A stretch of 64,000 bases of DNA from Symsagittifera roscoffensis (taxonomy: Eukaryota > Xenacoelomorpha > Acoela > Convolutidae). Positions 41,791 to 54,552 of the stretch are shown piece after piece (position 1 is the stretch's first letter; each line of letters begins with the position of its first letter). Where the stretch lies: positions 29,700,318 to 29,764,317 of the forward strand of contig NC_087068.1 in the NCBI RefSeq assembly GCF_963678635.1, read 5' to 3'. Made by a program: the position numbers and the translations under genes. The notes under the pieces were generated by a model. The model had not been told where the DNA came from, did not search any database, and was given only the letters and a program-made list of their open reading frames with translations.

Positions 41791-42493
41791 TATAGCCGGC
41801 CTAACCCACCGCGCTACATCCACGCTTTGTGACCATACTCCTATTTTTAATAAGAGCTACTCAAGGGTGAGTAACTCTTCAAAATAACTGAACTAAAACA
41901 AAAAGCTTTTGTGAAAACAACTAACTAAAATCATAATTAAAAAATATTAAACTAATAAAAGTTTTATAAAATGTAAATTACATTATGCAATACATAGATC
42001 AGAATACAACACCAAGGACGAACATCCAAAGACAAAACGACCCTACTACACTCGAGAAAGAATGGCCAACTACAATCAATATGCCGCCCACAATCACAAC
42101 TCAAAGGATTTAGAGTAACGACTTGACTTCGCAGAAAAGGACTTCATTGAACTAGACCAATGACCACCTCGATGTTCAAGTATACGTACAGATCCGAGTA
42201 ACCAGGCATCCCCTCCACGCACAATCTCCACGCCATTCCCAGACAAGGTCAAACACAAAGAAGTTCTCACCAATGAAACAGAAAAACCTGACATAGCCAA
42301 CCATTCTGAAATCAGATTTGAGTTTGTTGCGAAAACCCAGTCGTATGTCTTGAGAAGACACAACGATTGAATCTAGGACTTCTCTAATAAGAAAACCCAG
42401 AAGAAATAAGATGTTCGCCAAATACCAACGTCCATCATCCATCTTTTGAATTGCAGAAAGACTATTCTAAAAAACTCTGTAAAACCGGATGGG

Positions 42494-42872
42494 TGGAACC
42501 TGATCTAAACTACATTTTATGATTGGATAAATTAGATATTTTACCAATGTAAAGTATTTAATATTAACCAATCATGATCCATCTAACCAACAATCCACTT
42601 ATTTGTAAGTGCTGAAATTACTTGTAATTTCAGCACCAGACAGATTTGAATTTAACTTAGAAATTAGTTGAACTCTCCCGAGTACTTCAGCAGCCGCAAT
42701 AAACCAGTATACCCTAGATCTATTGAGCCTAGCAGAGACTAGTTAAACAACCTGAGACTAGACAGTATAAGAGTAAGATTAGGATCGGTATTAGACTAAG
42801 AAGTTGCACGAACTATCCGGCCGAAAATAAGATAGCGTGACGAGCAGACGGTGTACCCTATCCGAAATTACT
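42494..42872 (+). repeat. 3' LTR of element A, cut by scaffold gap
   Basis: It matches 24008-24387 with about four differences and stops in CCGAAATTACT where the N run begins. About 30 bp of LTR should be missing. The dyad is present at 42609-42636. Confidence 0.85.
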
Positions 42873-43072
42873 NNNNNNNNNNNNNNNNNNNNNNNNNNNN
42901 NNNNNNNNNNNNNNNNNNNNNNNNNNNNNNNNNNNNNNNNNNNNNNNNNNNNNNNNNNNNNNNNNNNNNNNNNNNNNNNNNNNNNNNNNNNNNNNNNNNN
43001 NNNNNNNNNNNNNNNNNNNNNNNNNNNNNNNNNNNNNNNNNNNNNNNNNNNNNNNNNNNNNNNNNNNNNNNN
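42873..43072. other. Scaffold gap of exactly 200 N
   Basis: A round-number N run of this sort is usually a placeholder of unknown real length. The left contig ends inside an LTR and the right contig begins inside the leader of a different element, so A and B may not be adjacent. Confidence 0.9.
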
Positions 43073-43116
43073 AATACAACATTTCAAAATTGTTATATGA
43101 CAAAAATTTAGTAGAT

Positions 43117-43323
43117 ATGTCCCTACGACTCAATAGATCAGATGCAATATTCCGAACAATACGAGAACTATCCGGTATTGGAAGAAGACCTCAAACAAGA
43201 GACGACATACGAATAAGAAGAAATCTACCAATCGACTTCATGATTGAACGATAAAAACGAGATCAAGCTTTTGTATTTAGGATACTTCCTGCAGTAAATT
43301 TAAATTTTCGTTTACTGACATAA
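43117..43323 (+). pseudogene. Leader ORF of element B
   Basis: Homologue of the 68-aa leader ORF of A with the same start, length and stop. One internal TAA at 43252 follows IDFMIER. It preserves MSLRLNRS, IFRTI, GIGRRP and TRDDIR. Confidence 0.6.
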
Positions 43324-43669
43324 TTTTTGAATGAAAATTACTTTCAAATAATCTTTCATGGCACTAAACCTACTAATTGTACAATAACGACTGATAAAAA
43401 CAACACTTGTCATTTTCCTTGAATCAGCTGTATATTAAATAACATCTTGAAAAAATAGTTATTGAATATGGAATACAAAACTTAGTGATTATAAATCACG
43501 TGTCGTTAGTATATATAAATCAACTCTTTATCCCAGCTTCATCACCTGAAACATAACAGCAAACCTCGAAAACTAACAATCATAAAAAAAAACTTAACCC
43601 TAACCTTCTATCAAAAAACTATTAAAGCTTATCCTGGTTTTCGCTTATCTAGTTTCATTTTAAATAACA

Positions 43670-43750
43670 GATCATCAAAGCTTCCCTTGGATCTTTAAAT
43701 TGAATTTAATTACATCTAAAATTTTGATGATCAGGGCCTATCCTTGGATC
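43670..43750 (+). promoter_or_regulatory. Leader hairpin pair of element B
   Basis: The counterparts of the hairpins at 25065-25149 have spacing of 56 nt. In the second, GATCAGGGCCTATCCTTGGATC can still fold. Confidence 0.4.
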
Positions 43751-44066
43751 AAATAGAAAAATTTTGTTCTCCTCCCAATTTATTTAGTGTCTAATGACCT
43801 CAAACGTCGATTCACTACCCAACCCTTATCAATGACCCAAAAATAACAAAAAATTTTCAAAAAGCTAACAATTTTAATTAAGATAAAGAGTGAACTTCGG
43901 TTACTCATCCTTCACTTGATCCCCCTCCTCTTAGATGACCCAGGCTAAAACACTTAAACTTAGTAAGTCATAAAATAGTATCTAACGAACTAAAAAATGT
44001 AAGAACTAACAGTTTAAGACATTAGAATTACTAATCCAAAACTTTGCAACCATCATCCTAAACCTT

Positions 44067-44528
44067 ATGTCAAGAGACAATTTAAGAAACAAACAAACAA
44101 TCATAATACGCAATTGTTTAATTAAAGACGAAAAATACGACCTCGTAGTCACATCACACAGACAATCAATAGGATACATAAGAACAAAAAGACAAACACT
44201 AAGAAAGAAAATTATTAACAAAGAAAAATAAATTATAAGGAAAAGATTTTCAATACAATGAACCGCAGTCTCAGAATCAAAAACAACCGCAATACAAGAA
44301 CTTCACAATTTTAAAGACTCAATAAATAAAAACCATCAAATTGACGGTCAAATTAATTTCACTGACTCAGAAACCACGTCACCAGCATCAATAAAAGGGA
44401 AACGAAGAACAAAAAATTGCTACACAAACGATCCAATACGTTTGTACAATTGGAATCAACCAATAAGACACATTGAAAATTACACGCAAACGGTCATACA
44501 ACACAAAAATGTTTCAAAATGGAGATAA
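44067..44528 (+). pseudogene. ORF1 of element B
   Basis: Starts MSRDNLRNKQTIIIRNC and stays colinear with ORF1 of A over its full length without indels. TAA at 44229 and one further TGA (after FSIQ) break it. The C-terminal LYNWNQPIRHIENY is nearly unchanged. It overlaps the gag ATG (44509) as in A. Confidence 0.7.
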
Positions 44529-47500
44529 CCTAGAAAATTCGGTACTTCCATTTTTAATACATCCATTATTTGACGCTCGAGGACAGGTACAATTTTGGCA
44601 CAAAATGGAATCTACACAATAGAAATCAAATCAACAAATGCATTTTATGACAGATATCTCAATCGAACTGATGGCGTAAATATTGAATTTTCAAAAGTTT
44701 TTACACAATACATCAAAAATATACAACACCAAAACTCACAAAGAGCAAACTCAATATTCACAAATGATGTATTCTCACTTATTTATAGCTATATATCTAT
44801 ATTAGAAACGAAAGAACCTCAAAGCGATTCACCAACTCAAACAACTCGACATACAATTGTACGACAAGAAATCACACATTTTCAAATTTTTTAAATGCAG
44901 TCCGAGAAGATCTAACAAGTAATGACATAATACAACATGTTAAAAACGATTTACAAAAAATCTTAGCATGGTTCATAATCAGTTTTTTTAGTCATAATAT
45001 TGATCTTTTTGCACAAGCAAGAAAAAAATTTTAGACCACAAAATAGATGATGAAACCGTACTAGCAAAACAATCAGATTATGTTTGGGACGCTGAATGGT
45101 CTCATGATCATTTATTCATATACAAACAGAAATATCAAGTCAAGCAATTAGCACAATCTCTTTTCACAAAGATTATGTTAGAGTATACCCACTTACAATT
45201 GACGCAACACCTTTAAACTATAATTCATTCTTCCCTGAAAGAACATGAAATAATAATTGAAACTCTACAATTATAAATAATGACAACTTAAATGAAACAA
45301 AAAAACTTACACAATAAGATATACAATTTCCATCACATTTTCTAAGCGAAGAAATAATTGAAACAACGAAACCATCATTTAAACAACAAACATCAAATAG
45401 AATTAATTTTGCAAAACATAATTACAACTATGTAAATGGACCAAAAACAACAAAACCTTATAAAATAAAAACTCAAAACTACTTACATTCACAAAGGCGA
45501 AATATACCACAAACGACTTCAAATTTAGTAAATTTTCATGATCAACCACGATCCTCACAAGAACAAAGTGAAAATTACCCATTTTTTTCAACAAAATAAA
45601 AATAATACAAATAAATACCGTACCAGAAATCAACCTCATTATTACTAAAGAAATTTTTTTCCATCAGATGATGAAGATTACAATAATCAAAATCATCAAC
45701 GATTTTATTCAAGCCAAAGACCTCGTTCTTACAGTATTGACCAACCAGATATTTTAAAACCATACACACGAAATGAAAAAACACGACAACCTAAAATTAA
45801 TCTGACATCTTACAAAAACAATTTTCAAGAACAAAACCCAGTCGATACACAATCTTACCAACTCAATGCTTTACGAAATTCCACTGCCATTATATTTACA
45901 ACAACATGAAATTTAAAAAAGTCAACTTACAAACTTTTCTTAAATGCCAAATGCCGCAGAATCACTACAAATGACTATGAATCCATACCTAATGGGTGGA
46001 TCATCAATATCGTCAAATAAGCCACTAATGGTATTCACAGGCACAGATCCTGAATACTCTGTAGAAGATTATCTAAATGCCTTCACAGCAAATTTAATTT
46101 CAAATATAGGACCTCAACCAGTAAACACGCAACTTCATCAAAATTGGATACATAGACGCACAGCTTTAATCCAAGCCATACTTGACGGCGCAGCCCAAAA
46201 ACGGTTTTTAGTTATATCTATAGAATTAAAATCAGATTGGAAAAGATTCACACAAGAATTCTCAAAAATGTTTGGTTCAGAAAAAAAAACAAACAACATC
46301 AAAGAGTTTTATGCAATGAAATTCGTAGACTACCAAATGAAACATTTAAACAACTTGCAGTAAGAATTGATTCACAAGTCCGAAAAACATATTCAATCAA
46401 TTTCCATGATTAAGAAATACAAGGATTGGAGAATCTTAATGATGACTCTAACACCTCAATTGTGAAAATAGCAATAAAATAGAGAGCATCACATCCTTCC
46501 TCAATCCGAGAACCAGATTTAGACTTAAGGAAACTAGTAGATAAACTAGAACAAGCAAAAATCACCATGAAGCTAGAAGAAACAGAAAACTTAAAGCTAC
46601 AATATGTCAACAGTATCGAAACCACTACTTTACAAATAAACATTATTAACGACTCTGATACAGAATTATTTGAAAAAATAACTGAAATCTTGAACATCAA
46701 CGAGAAAAATCCAAATTTTAAAGGCAAACTATCATTCAAAAAATGATGTAATTATTGCCGACGATATGGACACAGCATTGCCGAATGCAGACAAAAACAA
46801 CAAGATAACCAAAACAAACACAAAAAATATAGAGAACCAAATAAATCATTTCATCAGTACATGAAAAAAGATCAAAACTTAACCAACAAAAAAATTCACA
46901 GTGATAATAGTTCAGGAAAACCACTCCCAAATAACTCAAATTACTCTAGATAACAATAACCCTATAATACGAATTATCGAGGAATATTACCAAACCAAAG
47001 AAATTCACTACATTTCTCACAAAACAGATCTGGTCGATCAATAGTCAAAATAGTCAATATCGAAATAACTATTCAAAATCAAACTCAAACCAACCTGATA
47101 TTTCATTTGATGCCAGTTCCCATTGAAATTATAGAAATAGATATTATTCAAATAATCGATCTAGAAACTCTTCATATATAAGAAAAAGAAAATATTCCAG
47201 CGATAGGAATAGAAACTATTCAAATGATTGAAATCCTATATATCAAAATAATAGATCACGCGATTATTCTAAAAACAGATCAAACTATCAAAGATCAAAA
47301 TATAATAATCACAAAATAGATCACGCAATCCACAGAATGGAAATCCACTTTCAATTCAGAGAATGGAAAATCAAGTCATAACAATAGATAAAGAAACTAC
47401 TCTCACTCACCACATAGGAATAACACATTTTATCAAAATTCACAAAAAATTATAGGAGTAGTACACCTAAAAATCAAAGGCAAGTAAATCAGGTACAAAC

Positions 47501-47870
47501 AACTGAAGCAACTCAACCAGACCCCCTAATAACGAAAGCACAGAATTGCAATTAAATCACATCAATTGCGAATCCACAGACAGCGAAAGTTACACAGAAA
47601 ATAGCATTTTCAGTTAACATGATACACGTTAAAAATGACTACTAACCTATTATATACGAACAATCAATTTTTTACCATATCTATCAAAAGCTTGATCAAA
47701 TTTTTTTAAAACTTTTATACAAGACCTATAACCAGTAACAAAGTAAAAGGAAAAGATAGAGAAAATAGTAGAAGAAACAACAGAAGAAAAACCCAAAAAA
47801 TGCTCAGGCACAAATAACATTTATCAAAATATACCTAGAGAACCGCAGTTACAAAAAGGAAAAGTTTGGA
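44509..47870 (+). pseudogene. gag: gag of element B, first copy
   Basis: About 100 bp is lost near 44600 relative to A (between RGQ and GIY). Frameshifts and stops follow. Readable parts are SKVFTQYIKNIQHQNSQRAN, the capsid part LMVFTGTDPEYSVEDYLNAF (45944-46363) and the zinc knuckle CNYCRRYGHSIAEC, preceded by a TGA replacing the Trp codon of A. Compared with the second copy (51376 on), about 180 bp is missing near 45365. The Asn/Arg-rich tail is heavily broken. Confidence 0.8.
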
Positions 47871-50800
47871 CAATCCCACTTCTTTTAGAAAGTCGAAAAT
47901 CAAATAATTTCTAATATACCAGAACTTGAAATAGACTTTTTAATAGATTCCGAAGCGAAATCAAACATCATCAACATTCCCACTTGCAATGAAATAAAAA
48001 TTCTGCATCCAAAGTTAATACTCTTCAAAACAACAAGCAGACTAGCAACCGCACAAGGATCAACCTTAAGTATTTATGGAAAAATCCAACTTTTCCTTGT
48101 ACCCACTCGAACAATGGAACAAAACAAACTCATGAGTAAACCATTTAAACAAACCTTCCACATCACAGATTTTTTAAAAATAATATCATTGGAATACCCT
48201 TTATTACTAATTATATACCAATTATAAATATCTTAAACAGCAGAATTCATATGAAAGATAAATTCATGAGAATGAAAAACACAGCTTTAACATTTTTTCA
48301 AAGATTAAACAAACAACCTTCACTTTTCTCTAATTTTTACCCAATATACAATCAGGAACGGAAACACCTGAAACCACTATCAGGTAATTCTTATAACATC
48401 TCAATCAAACAAGTTCACCAATACGGTAAAGAACAAAATCAACTTCATCGCTTTATGTCTGACCAAACTAACAGTAACAATTTAGAACAACAGTTTCATC
48501 TATCAAATACATGAAAGACACAAACTCAGATAAAATTTATTTGCATATAAAACAATTCTCCATATAAAATAAACCTATCTCTAGGACTGTTCGGTTATTG
48601 TGAAACTAACGCAACAGTTTCTCCCACAAAAGAAATAGCGTATAGAGTAAATAATATTTTACAACTATTAGATATATGTCAATCAACAATTCTTAACAAA
48701 GAATTGTCAATTACTAATATATTAGGTAATGAAAAAGGAAGCAGAATTTATTTCACACAAACACCCTACTTTAAACCAAGATTTCAAATATCAAAGTACA
48801 CGGAAGAACAACAAAAATTCTTTACAATGTTTAATTTTCAACACTCTCAGATAACACAAAAAGAATTCGAACAATTAGCTGACCTATTATTCAAATACCC
48901 GAAAGTTTACGCAACATCTAAATTTAATGCTGGCAAAGTAAATTCACCGCTAAATTTACCTCTAAAACCTGATGCAGTTTTCAAAAAACAACGAGCAAGT
49001 AAAGTCCCAATTCCCTTACAAGACAAAATTAACCGATTATTTGAAATACTAGGACAATATGAAATCATTTCTCCAGTAAATAAAGAAGAACAGCAAAAAG
49101 TTAACACGTTCATAAACCCCGTTATCATTTTAGCAAAAAGAGAATCGTTAAAAATATTTCTAGATGCAAGATACCTCAATTCACTCATTGATGAATCTAA
49201 ATTTATTTGGCCTATTGAACCAATTCAAGTAATTCTTACAAAAATAAACGGTCAAAAATTTACATTAGCAGATATGAATAGTGCATATAATCAAATGTCG
49301 TTAGACGAACAATCCAGACGATAAACACAATTCGTTAATGGAAATCAACAATACGAATTCAACAGAATAATCTATGGAATTTCCACAGGGCCAGCAGCAT
49401 TTTCAGCATTTATGAGTAAACTTTTCAGACCACTAATACTCAATAAAAATGCAATTAAATATTAGACGATGTTTTTTTGCAATCATAAGCAAAAGACGAA
49501 ATGTTCATTGTCTTAGAAAAATATCATCAGATATTATTACACGAAAAAATGAAAGCAGCCGCGGCTAAATCACACTTTTTTCTAACACGAATAAAATTCC
49601 TTGGACATATTACAGAAAGACACACCATAATTCCAATAAAATCTCGCATAGATGCAATCCAAAAACTCCAATCACCATTGAATAAAAAGAAATACAAGCA
49701 TTTCTTGGAATGTTAAACTTCTTAAACAAATATGTATATAAAATGCAGTTATACTTAAGACCATTGTGCAACATCCTTAGACAGCAGAATAACTTTGAAT
49801 GGACAACAGAACATCAGAAACGATTTGAAGATTTGCAGCTTTATTACAATCTCACAATGGAACAAATAAAATGAACCTCATTTCCGAAAACTCATTTTCG
49901 AAATGAATTTCAATACTTGGATCTAAACACTTGGATCTAAACACACTAGTCATAAAACAATAATATTTCTTTTTACACAAAAAACAAACCCAAACCATAG
50001 AGTTTTTAGATTTCAACTAATTTTAATGAAATTCCCAAAATTACATATAGTTTGGAAGGCAAGAAAAAACCTCGCAGTACCCAATACTCTCAGGAGAAAT
50101 ACGCCACCTGAATGGTTAACAAGAAAAGCAACAGTTGAAATACCACAAAAAATTAAATTCTTCCTTGCACAAGATAAAACCTCACCAAGATTAAAATGCA
50201 AATAAGCAGTAAAAACTGAAATAAACCAATCACAAATAAATGATCTATATCTTTTTTCACTATTTTTTTATTGTCAAAACAACCACTACGAAGCAGACCT
50301 ACTAGGAGAATCTACATTCAAGCCGATACCAAACTCTTCATGGATTAAAAACAACACACATGAAAATGATATATTCCCTTCAATAGAAAAAGAAAACCTC
50401 AATGATAAAATAAATTTATCAGGCCCACCAAATAATGAATCAAAATATACAATAAATCTTGTTTTTAATCTTCATGACCCAATAGATACAATACCTCTAT
50501 CAAAAAAAGAAGTTGAAAACATTTTTCTCCCAATAACAGAAAAAATTTCACTCGAGTTATTACAGAAGTATCAAAATCTTGACCCAGTCATTAGACAATT
50601 AAAATCCAGGCACAAATATAAAACCAAGCCAATTAAAACCGATATCACCATTCTGGGAAAAAACGCTTCTTAAATATTTTGGAAATTTTGACAATACCTC
50701 TATCAACGCAATTATAGATATTCTAGAATACCAAACATCTGATATCAAAGTACCCTGCCTACCTTTAAGTTTGATGCTTATAGCTTTTCATAATTCCCAC

Positions 50801-51375
50801 TCATTACACACTGAAGGATACTCAGGATCAGAGAAAACATACTCAAATTTCATACAACTTTTTGACTTTCCAAATGGACCGATTTGGATAAAAGTATTAT
50901 GCAATGATTGCATAAATGCCAATTAAACAAACCACACCCAAACCGAAAACAATTTGCAGAAAACCAAGATTTTAAAGGACAAAGTCTACTCTTCAATCAC
51001 AGAATTTCATAAGATACAAAAGGACCAATATCACCATCCTCAGAAGGAAACTCATATATAATGGTCATATTCGATGCATTCACAAACTACGTAGCACTTA
51101 ACCCAGTACCCAATTGTTTTGCTGATTATGCATATGCAACACTTTATGAACACTGGATAGCAAAATTTGGTTTACCCGAAAACGAAAACCTTGTTACAGA
51201 CAATGGCACTGAATTTATAAACAACGAAATCATTACACTATGCCACTTAAATAATATTAGGCACAAACCATTACATCTCATGCACCTTGGACTAATGGAT
51301 TAGTCGAAGGCATGAACAGTTCATTACAAGAATATTTAGATGTATCATTAACGGAAATGACACACGATATACTAA
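47871..51375 (+). pseudogene. pol: pol of element B, first copy, ends inside integrase
   Basis: Gag and protease are joined here by TGG (KVWTIP), where A has TGA. Protease has IDSEAKSNII, so the catalytic Gly is Glu/Ala-altered. RT (48251-49720) carries LDARYLNSL and ADMNSAYNQM, and LDDVF follows in the shifted frame as in A. RNase H has lost part (about 67 bp less than the second copy near 49900). Integrase keeps LVTDNGTEFINN, then breaks off after TEMTHDIL at 51375, where gag sequence starts again. Confidence 0.8.
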
Positions 51376-54300
51376 GATGTACGACAAGAAATCACACATT
51401 TTCAAATTTTTTAAATGCAGTCCGAGAAGATCTAACAAGTAATGACATAATACAACATGTTAAAAACGATTTACAAAAAATCTTAGCATGGTTCATAATC
51501 AATTTTTTTAGTCATAATATTGATCTTTTTGCACAAGCAAGAAAAAAATTTTAGACCACAAAATAGATGATGAAACCGTACTAGCAAAACAATCAGATTA
51601 TGTTTGGGACGCTGAATGGTCTCATGACCATTTATTCATATACAAACAGAAATATCAAGTCAAGCAATTAGCACAATCTCTTTTCACAAAGATTATGTTA
51701 GAGTATACCCACTTACAATTGACGCAACACCTTTAAACTATAATTCATTCTTCCCTGAAAGAACATGAAATAATAATTGAAACTCTACAATTATAAATAA
51801 TGACAACTTAAATGAAACAAAAAAACTTACACAATAAGATATACAATTTCCATCACATTTTCTAAGCGAAGAAATAATTGAAACAAAAAACAACAACAGA
51901 AGCCAACGAAGCATTTCACCTATTCAACCCAATTTTAAAACTCCAAAACTAAAAAAAACCCACCGCTACAACAAACAATGATACAATCCACAGTAAATCC
52001 CACTGTTGCACAAAAATATTCACAAATGGATTTTGCAATGTTTCGACGAATAACGAAACCATCATTTAAACAACAAACATCAAATAGAATTAATTTTGCA
52101 AAACATAATTACAACTATGTAAATGGACCAAAAACAACAAAACCTTCTAAAATAAAAACTCAAAACTACTTACATTCACAAAGGCGAAATATACCACAAA
52201 CGACTTCAAATTTAGTAAATTTTCATGATCAACCACGATCCTCACAAGAACAAAGTGAAAATTACCCATTTTTTTCAACAAAATAAAAATAATACAAATA
52301 AATACCGTACCAGAAATCAACCTCATTATTACTAAAGAAATTTTTTTCCATCAGATGATGAAGATTACAATAATCAAAATCATCAACGATTTTATTCAAG
52401 CCAAAGACCTCGTTCTTACAGTATTGACCAACCAGATATTTTAAAACCATACACACGAAATGAAAAAACACGACAACCTAAAATTAATCTGACATCTTAC
52501 AAAAACAATTTTCAAGAACAAAACCCAGTTGATACACAATCTTACCAACTCAATGCTTTACGAAATTCCACTGCCATTATTTTTACAACAACATGAAATT
52601 AAAAAAAGTCAACTTACAAACTTTTCTTAAATGCCAAATGCCGCAGAATCACTACAAATGACTATGAATCCATACCTAATGGGTGGATCATCAATATCGT
52701 CAAATAAGCCACTAATGGTATTCACAGGCACAGATCCTGAATACTCTGTAGAAGATTATCTAAATGCCTTCACAGCAAATTTAATTTCAAATATAGGACC
52801 TCAACCAGTAAACACGCAACTTCATCAAAATTGGATACATAGACGCACAGCTTTAATCCAAGCCATACTTGACGGCGCAGCCCAAAAACGGTTTTTAGTT
52901 ATATCTATAGAATTAAAATCAGATTGGAAAAGATTCACACAAGAATTCTCAAAAATGTTTGGTTCAGAAAAAAAAACAAACAACATCAAAGAGTTTTATG
53001 CAATGAAATTCGTAGACTACCAAATGAAACATTTAAACAACTTGCAGTAAGAATTGATTCACAAGTCCGAAAAACATATTCAATCAATACCCATGATTAA
53101 GAAATACAAGGATTGGAGAATCTTAATGATGACTCTAACACCTCAATTGTGAAAATAGCAATAAAATAGAGAGCATCACATCCTTCCTCAATCCGAGAAC
53201 CAGATTTAGACTTAAGGAAACTAGTAGATAAACTAGAACAAGCAAAAATCACCATGAAGCTAGAAGAAACAGAAAACTTAAAGCTACAATATGTCAACAG
53301 TATCGAAACCACTACTTTACAAATAAACATTATTAACGACTCTGATACAGAATTATTTGAAAAAATAACTGAAATTTTGAACATCTACGAGAAAAATCCA
53401 AATTTTAAAGGCAAACTATCATTCAAAAAATGATGTAATTATTGCCGACGATATGGACACAGCATTGCCGAATGCAGACAAAAACAACAAGATAACCAAA
53501 ACAAACACAAAAAATATAGAGAACCAAATAAATCATTTCATCAGTACATGAAAAAAGATCAAAACTTAACCAACAGAAAAATTCACAGTGATAATAGTTC
53601 AGGAAAACCACTCCCAAATAACTCAAATTACTCTAGATAACCATGACCCTATAATACGAATTATCGAGGAATATTACCAAACCAAAGAAATTCACTACAT
53701 TTCTCACAAAACAGATCTGGTCGATCAATAGTCAAAATAGTCAATATCGAAATAACTATTCAAAATCAAACTCAAACCAACCTGATATTTCATTTGATGC
53801 CAGTTCCCATTGAAATTATAGAAATAGATATTATTCAAATAATCGATCTAGAAACTCTTCATATATAAGAAAAAGAAAATATTCCAGCGATAGGAATAGA
53901 AACTATTCAAATGATTGAAATCCTATATATCAAAATAATAGATCACGCGATTATTCTAAAAACAGATCAAACTATCAAAGATCAAAATATAATAATCACA
54001 AAATAGATCACGCAATCCACAGAATGGAAATCCACTTTCAATTCAGAGAATGGAAAATCAAGTCATAACAATAGATAAAGAAACTACTCTCACTCACCAC
54101 ATAGGAATAACACATTTTATCAAAAATCACAAAAAATTATAGGAGTAGTACACCTAAAAATCAAAGGCAAGTAAATCAGGTACAAACAACTGAAGCAACT
54201 CAACCAGACCCCCTAATAACGAAAGCACAGAATTGCAATTAAATCACATCAATTGCGAATCCACAGACAGCGAAAGTTACACAGAAAATAGCATTTTCAG

Positions 54301-54552
54301 TTAACATGATACACGTTAAAAATGACTACTAACCTATTATATACGAACAATCAATTTTTTACCATATCTATCAAAAGCTTGATCAAATTTTTTTAAAACT
54401 TTTATACAAGACCTATAACCAGTAACAAAGTAAAAGGAAAAGATAGAGAAAATAGTAGAAGAAACAACAGAAGAAAAACCCAAAAAATGCTCAGGCACAA
54501 ATAACATTTATCAAAATATACCTAGAGAACCGCAGTTACAAAAAGGAAAAGT
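51376..54552 (+). pseudogene. gag: gag of element B, second copy
   Basis: Lacks the N-terminus. It includes a stretch near 51890-52050 missing from the first copy (MIQSTVNPTVAQKYSQMDF). Capsid at 52631-53050 and zinc knuckle at about 53432 are the same as in the first copy, with the same TGA. Confidence 0.8.

Larger units (their letters stand above)
40980..42493 (+). other. 3' non-coding region of element A
   Basis: About 1.5 kb without a supported gene on either strand. It contains the GCAGTAAA cluster and the paired palindromes. The polypurine tract before the 3' LTR is weak (GGATGGG directly before TGGAACC). Confidence 0.6.
24008..42872 (+). mobile_element. Element A: 18.9-kb complex retrovirus-like Ty3/gypsy element
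   Basis: A 410-bp LTR at 24008 recurs at 42494 (379 bp up to the N gap), with about four differences, so insertion is recent. Between them lie a primer-binding site, a leader ORF, a structured leader, ORF1, Gag, protease-RT-RNase H-integrase, two small membrane ORFs, ORFX, an envelope-like gene, ORFZ, a 3' UTR intron and a 1.5-kb 3' tail. Domain order and the GPY module in integrase place Pol in Ty3/gypsy. At about 18.9 kb it is far above the usual 5-10 kb of that group. The upper strand is A-rich and G-poor through the coding region. Confidence 0.9.

Noticed and set aside
41735-41830. tRNA-derived SINE on the minus strand (TAGCGCGGTGGGTTAGGCC resembles an A box)
   Set aside because: No B box (GGTTCGA-type) at the right distance and no A-tail or target duplication.
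42094-42442. Two overlapping minus-strand ORFs of 88-89 codons before the 3' LTR
   Set aside because: No recognisable domain or conservation available, and the frames overlap each other; treated as chance.
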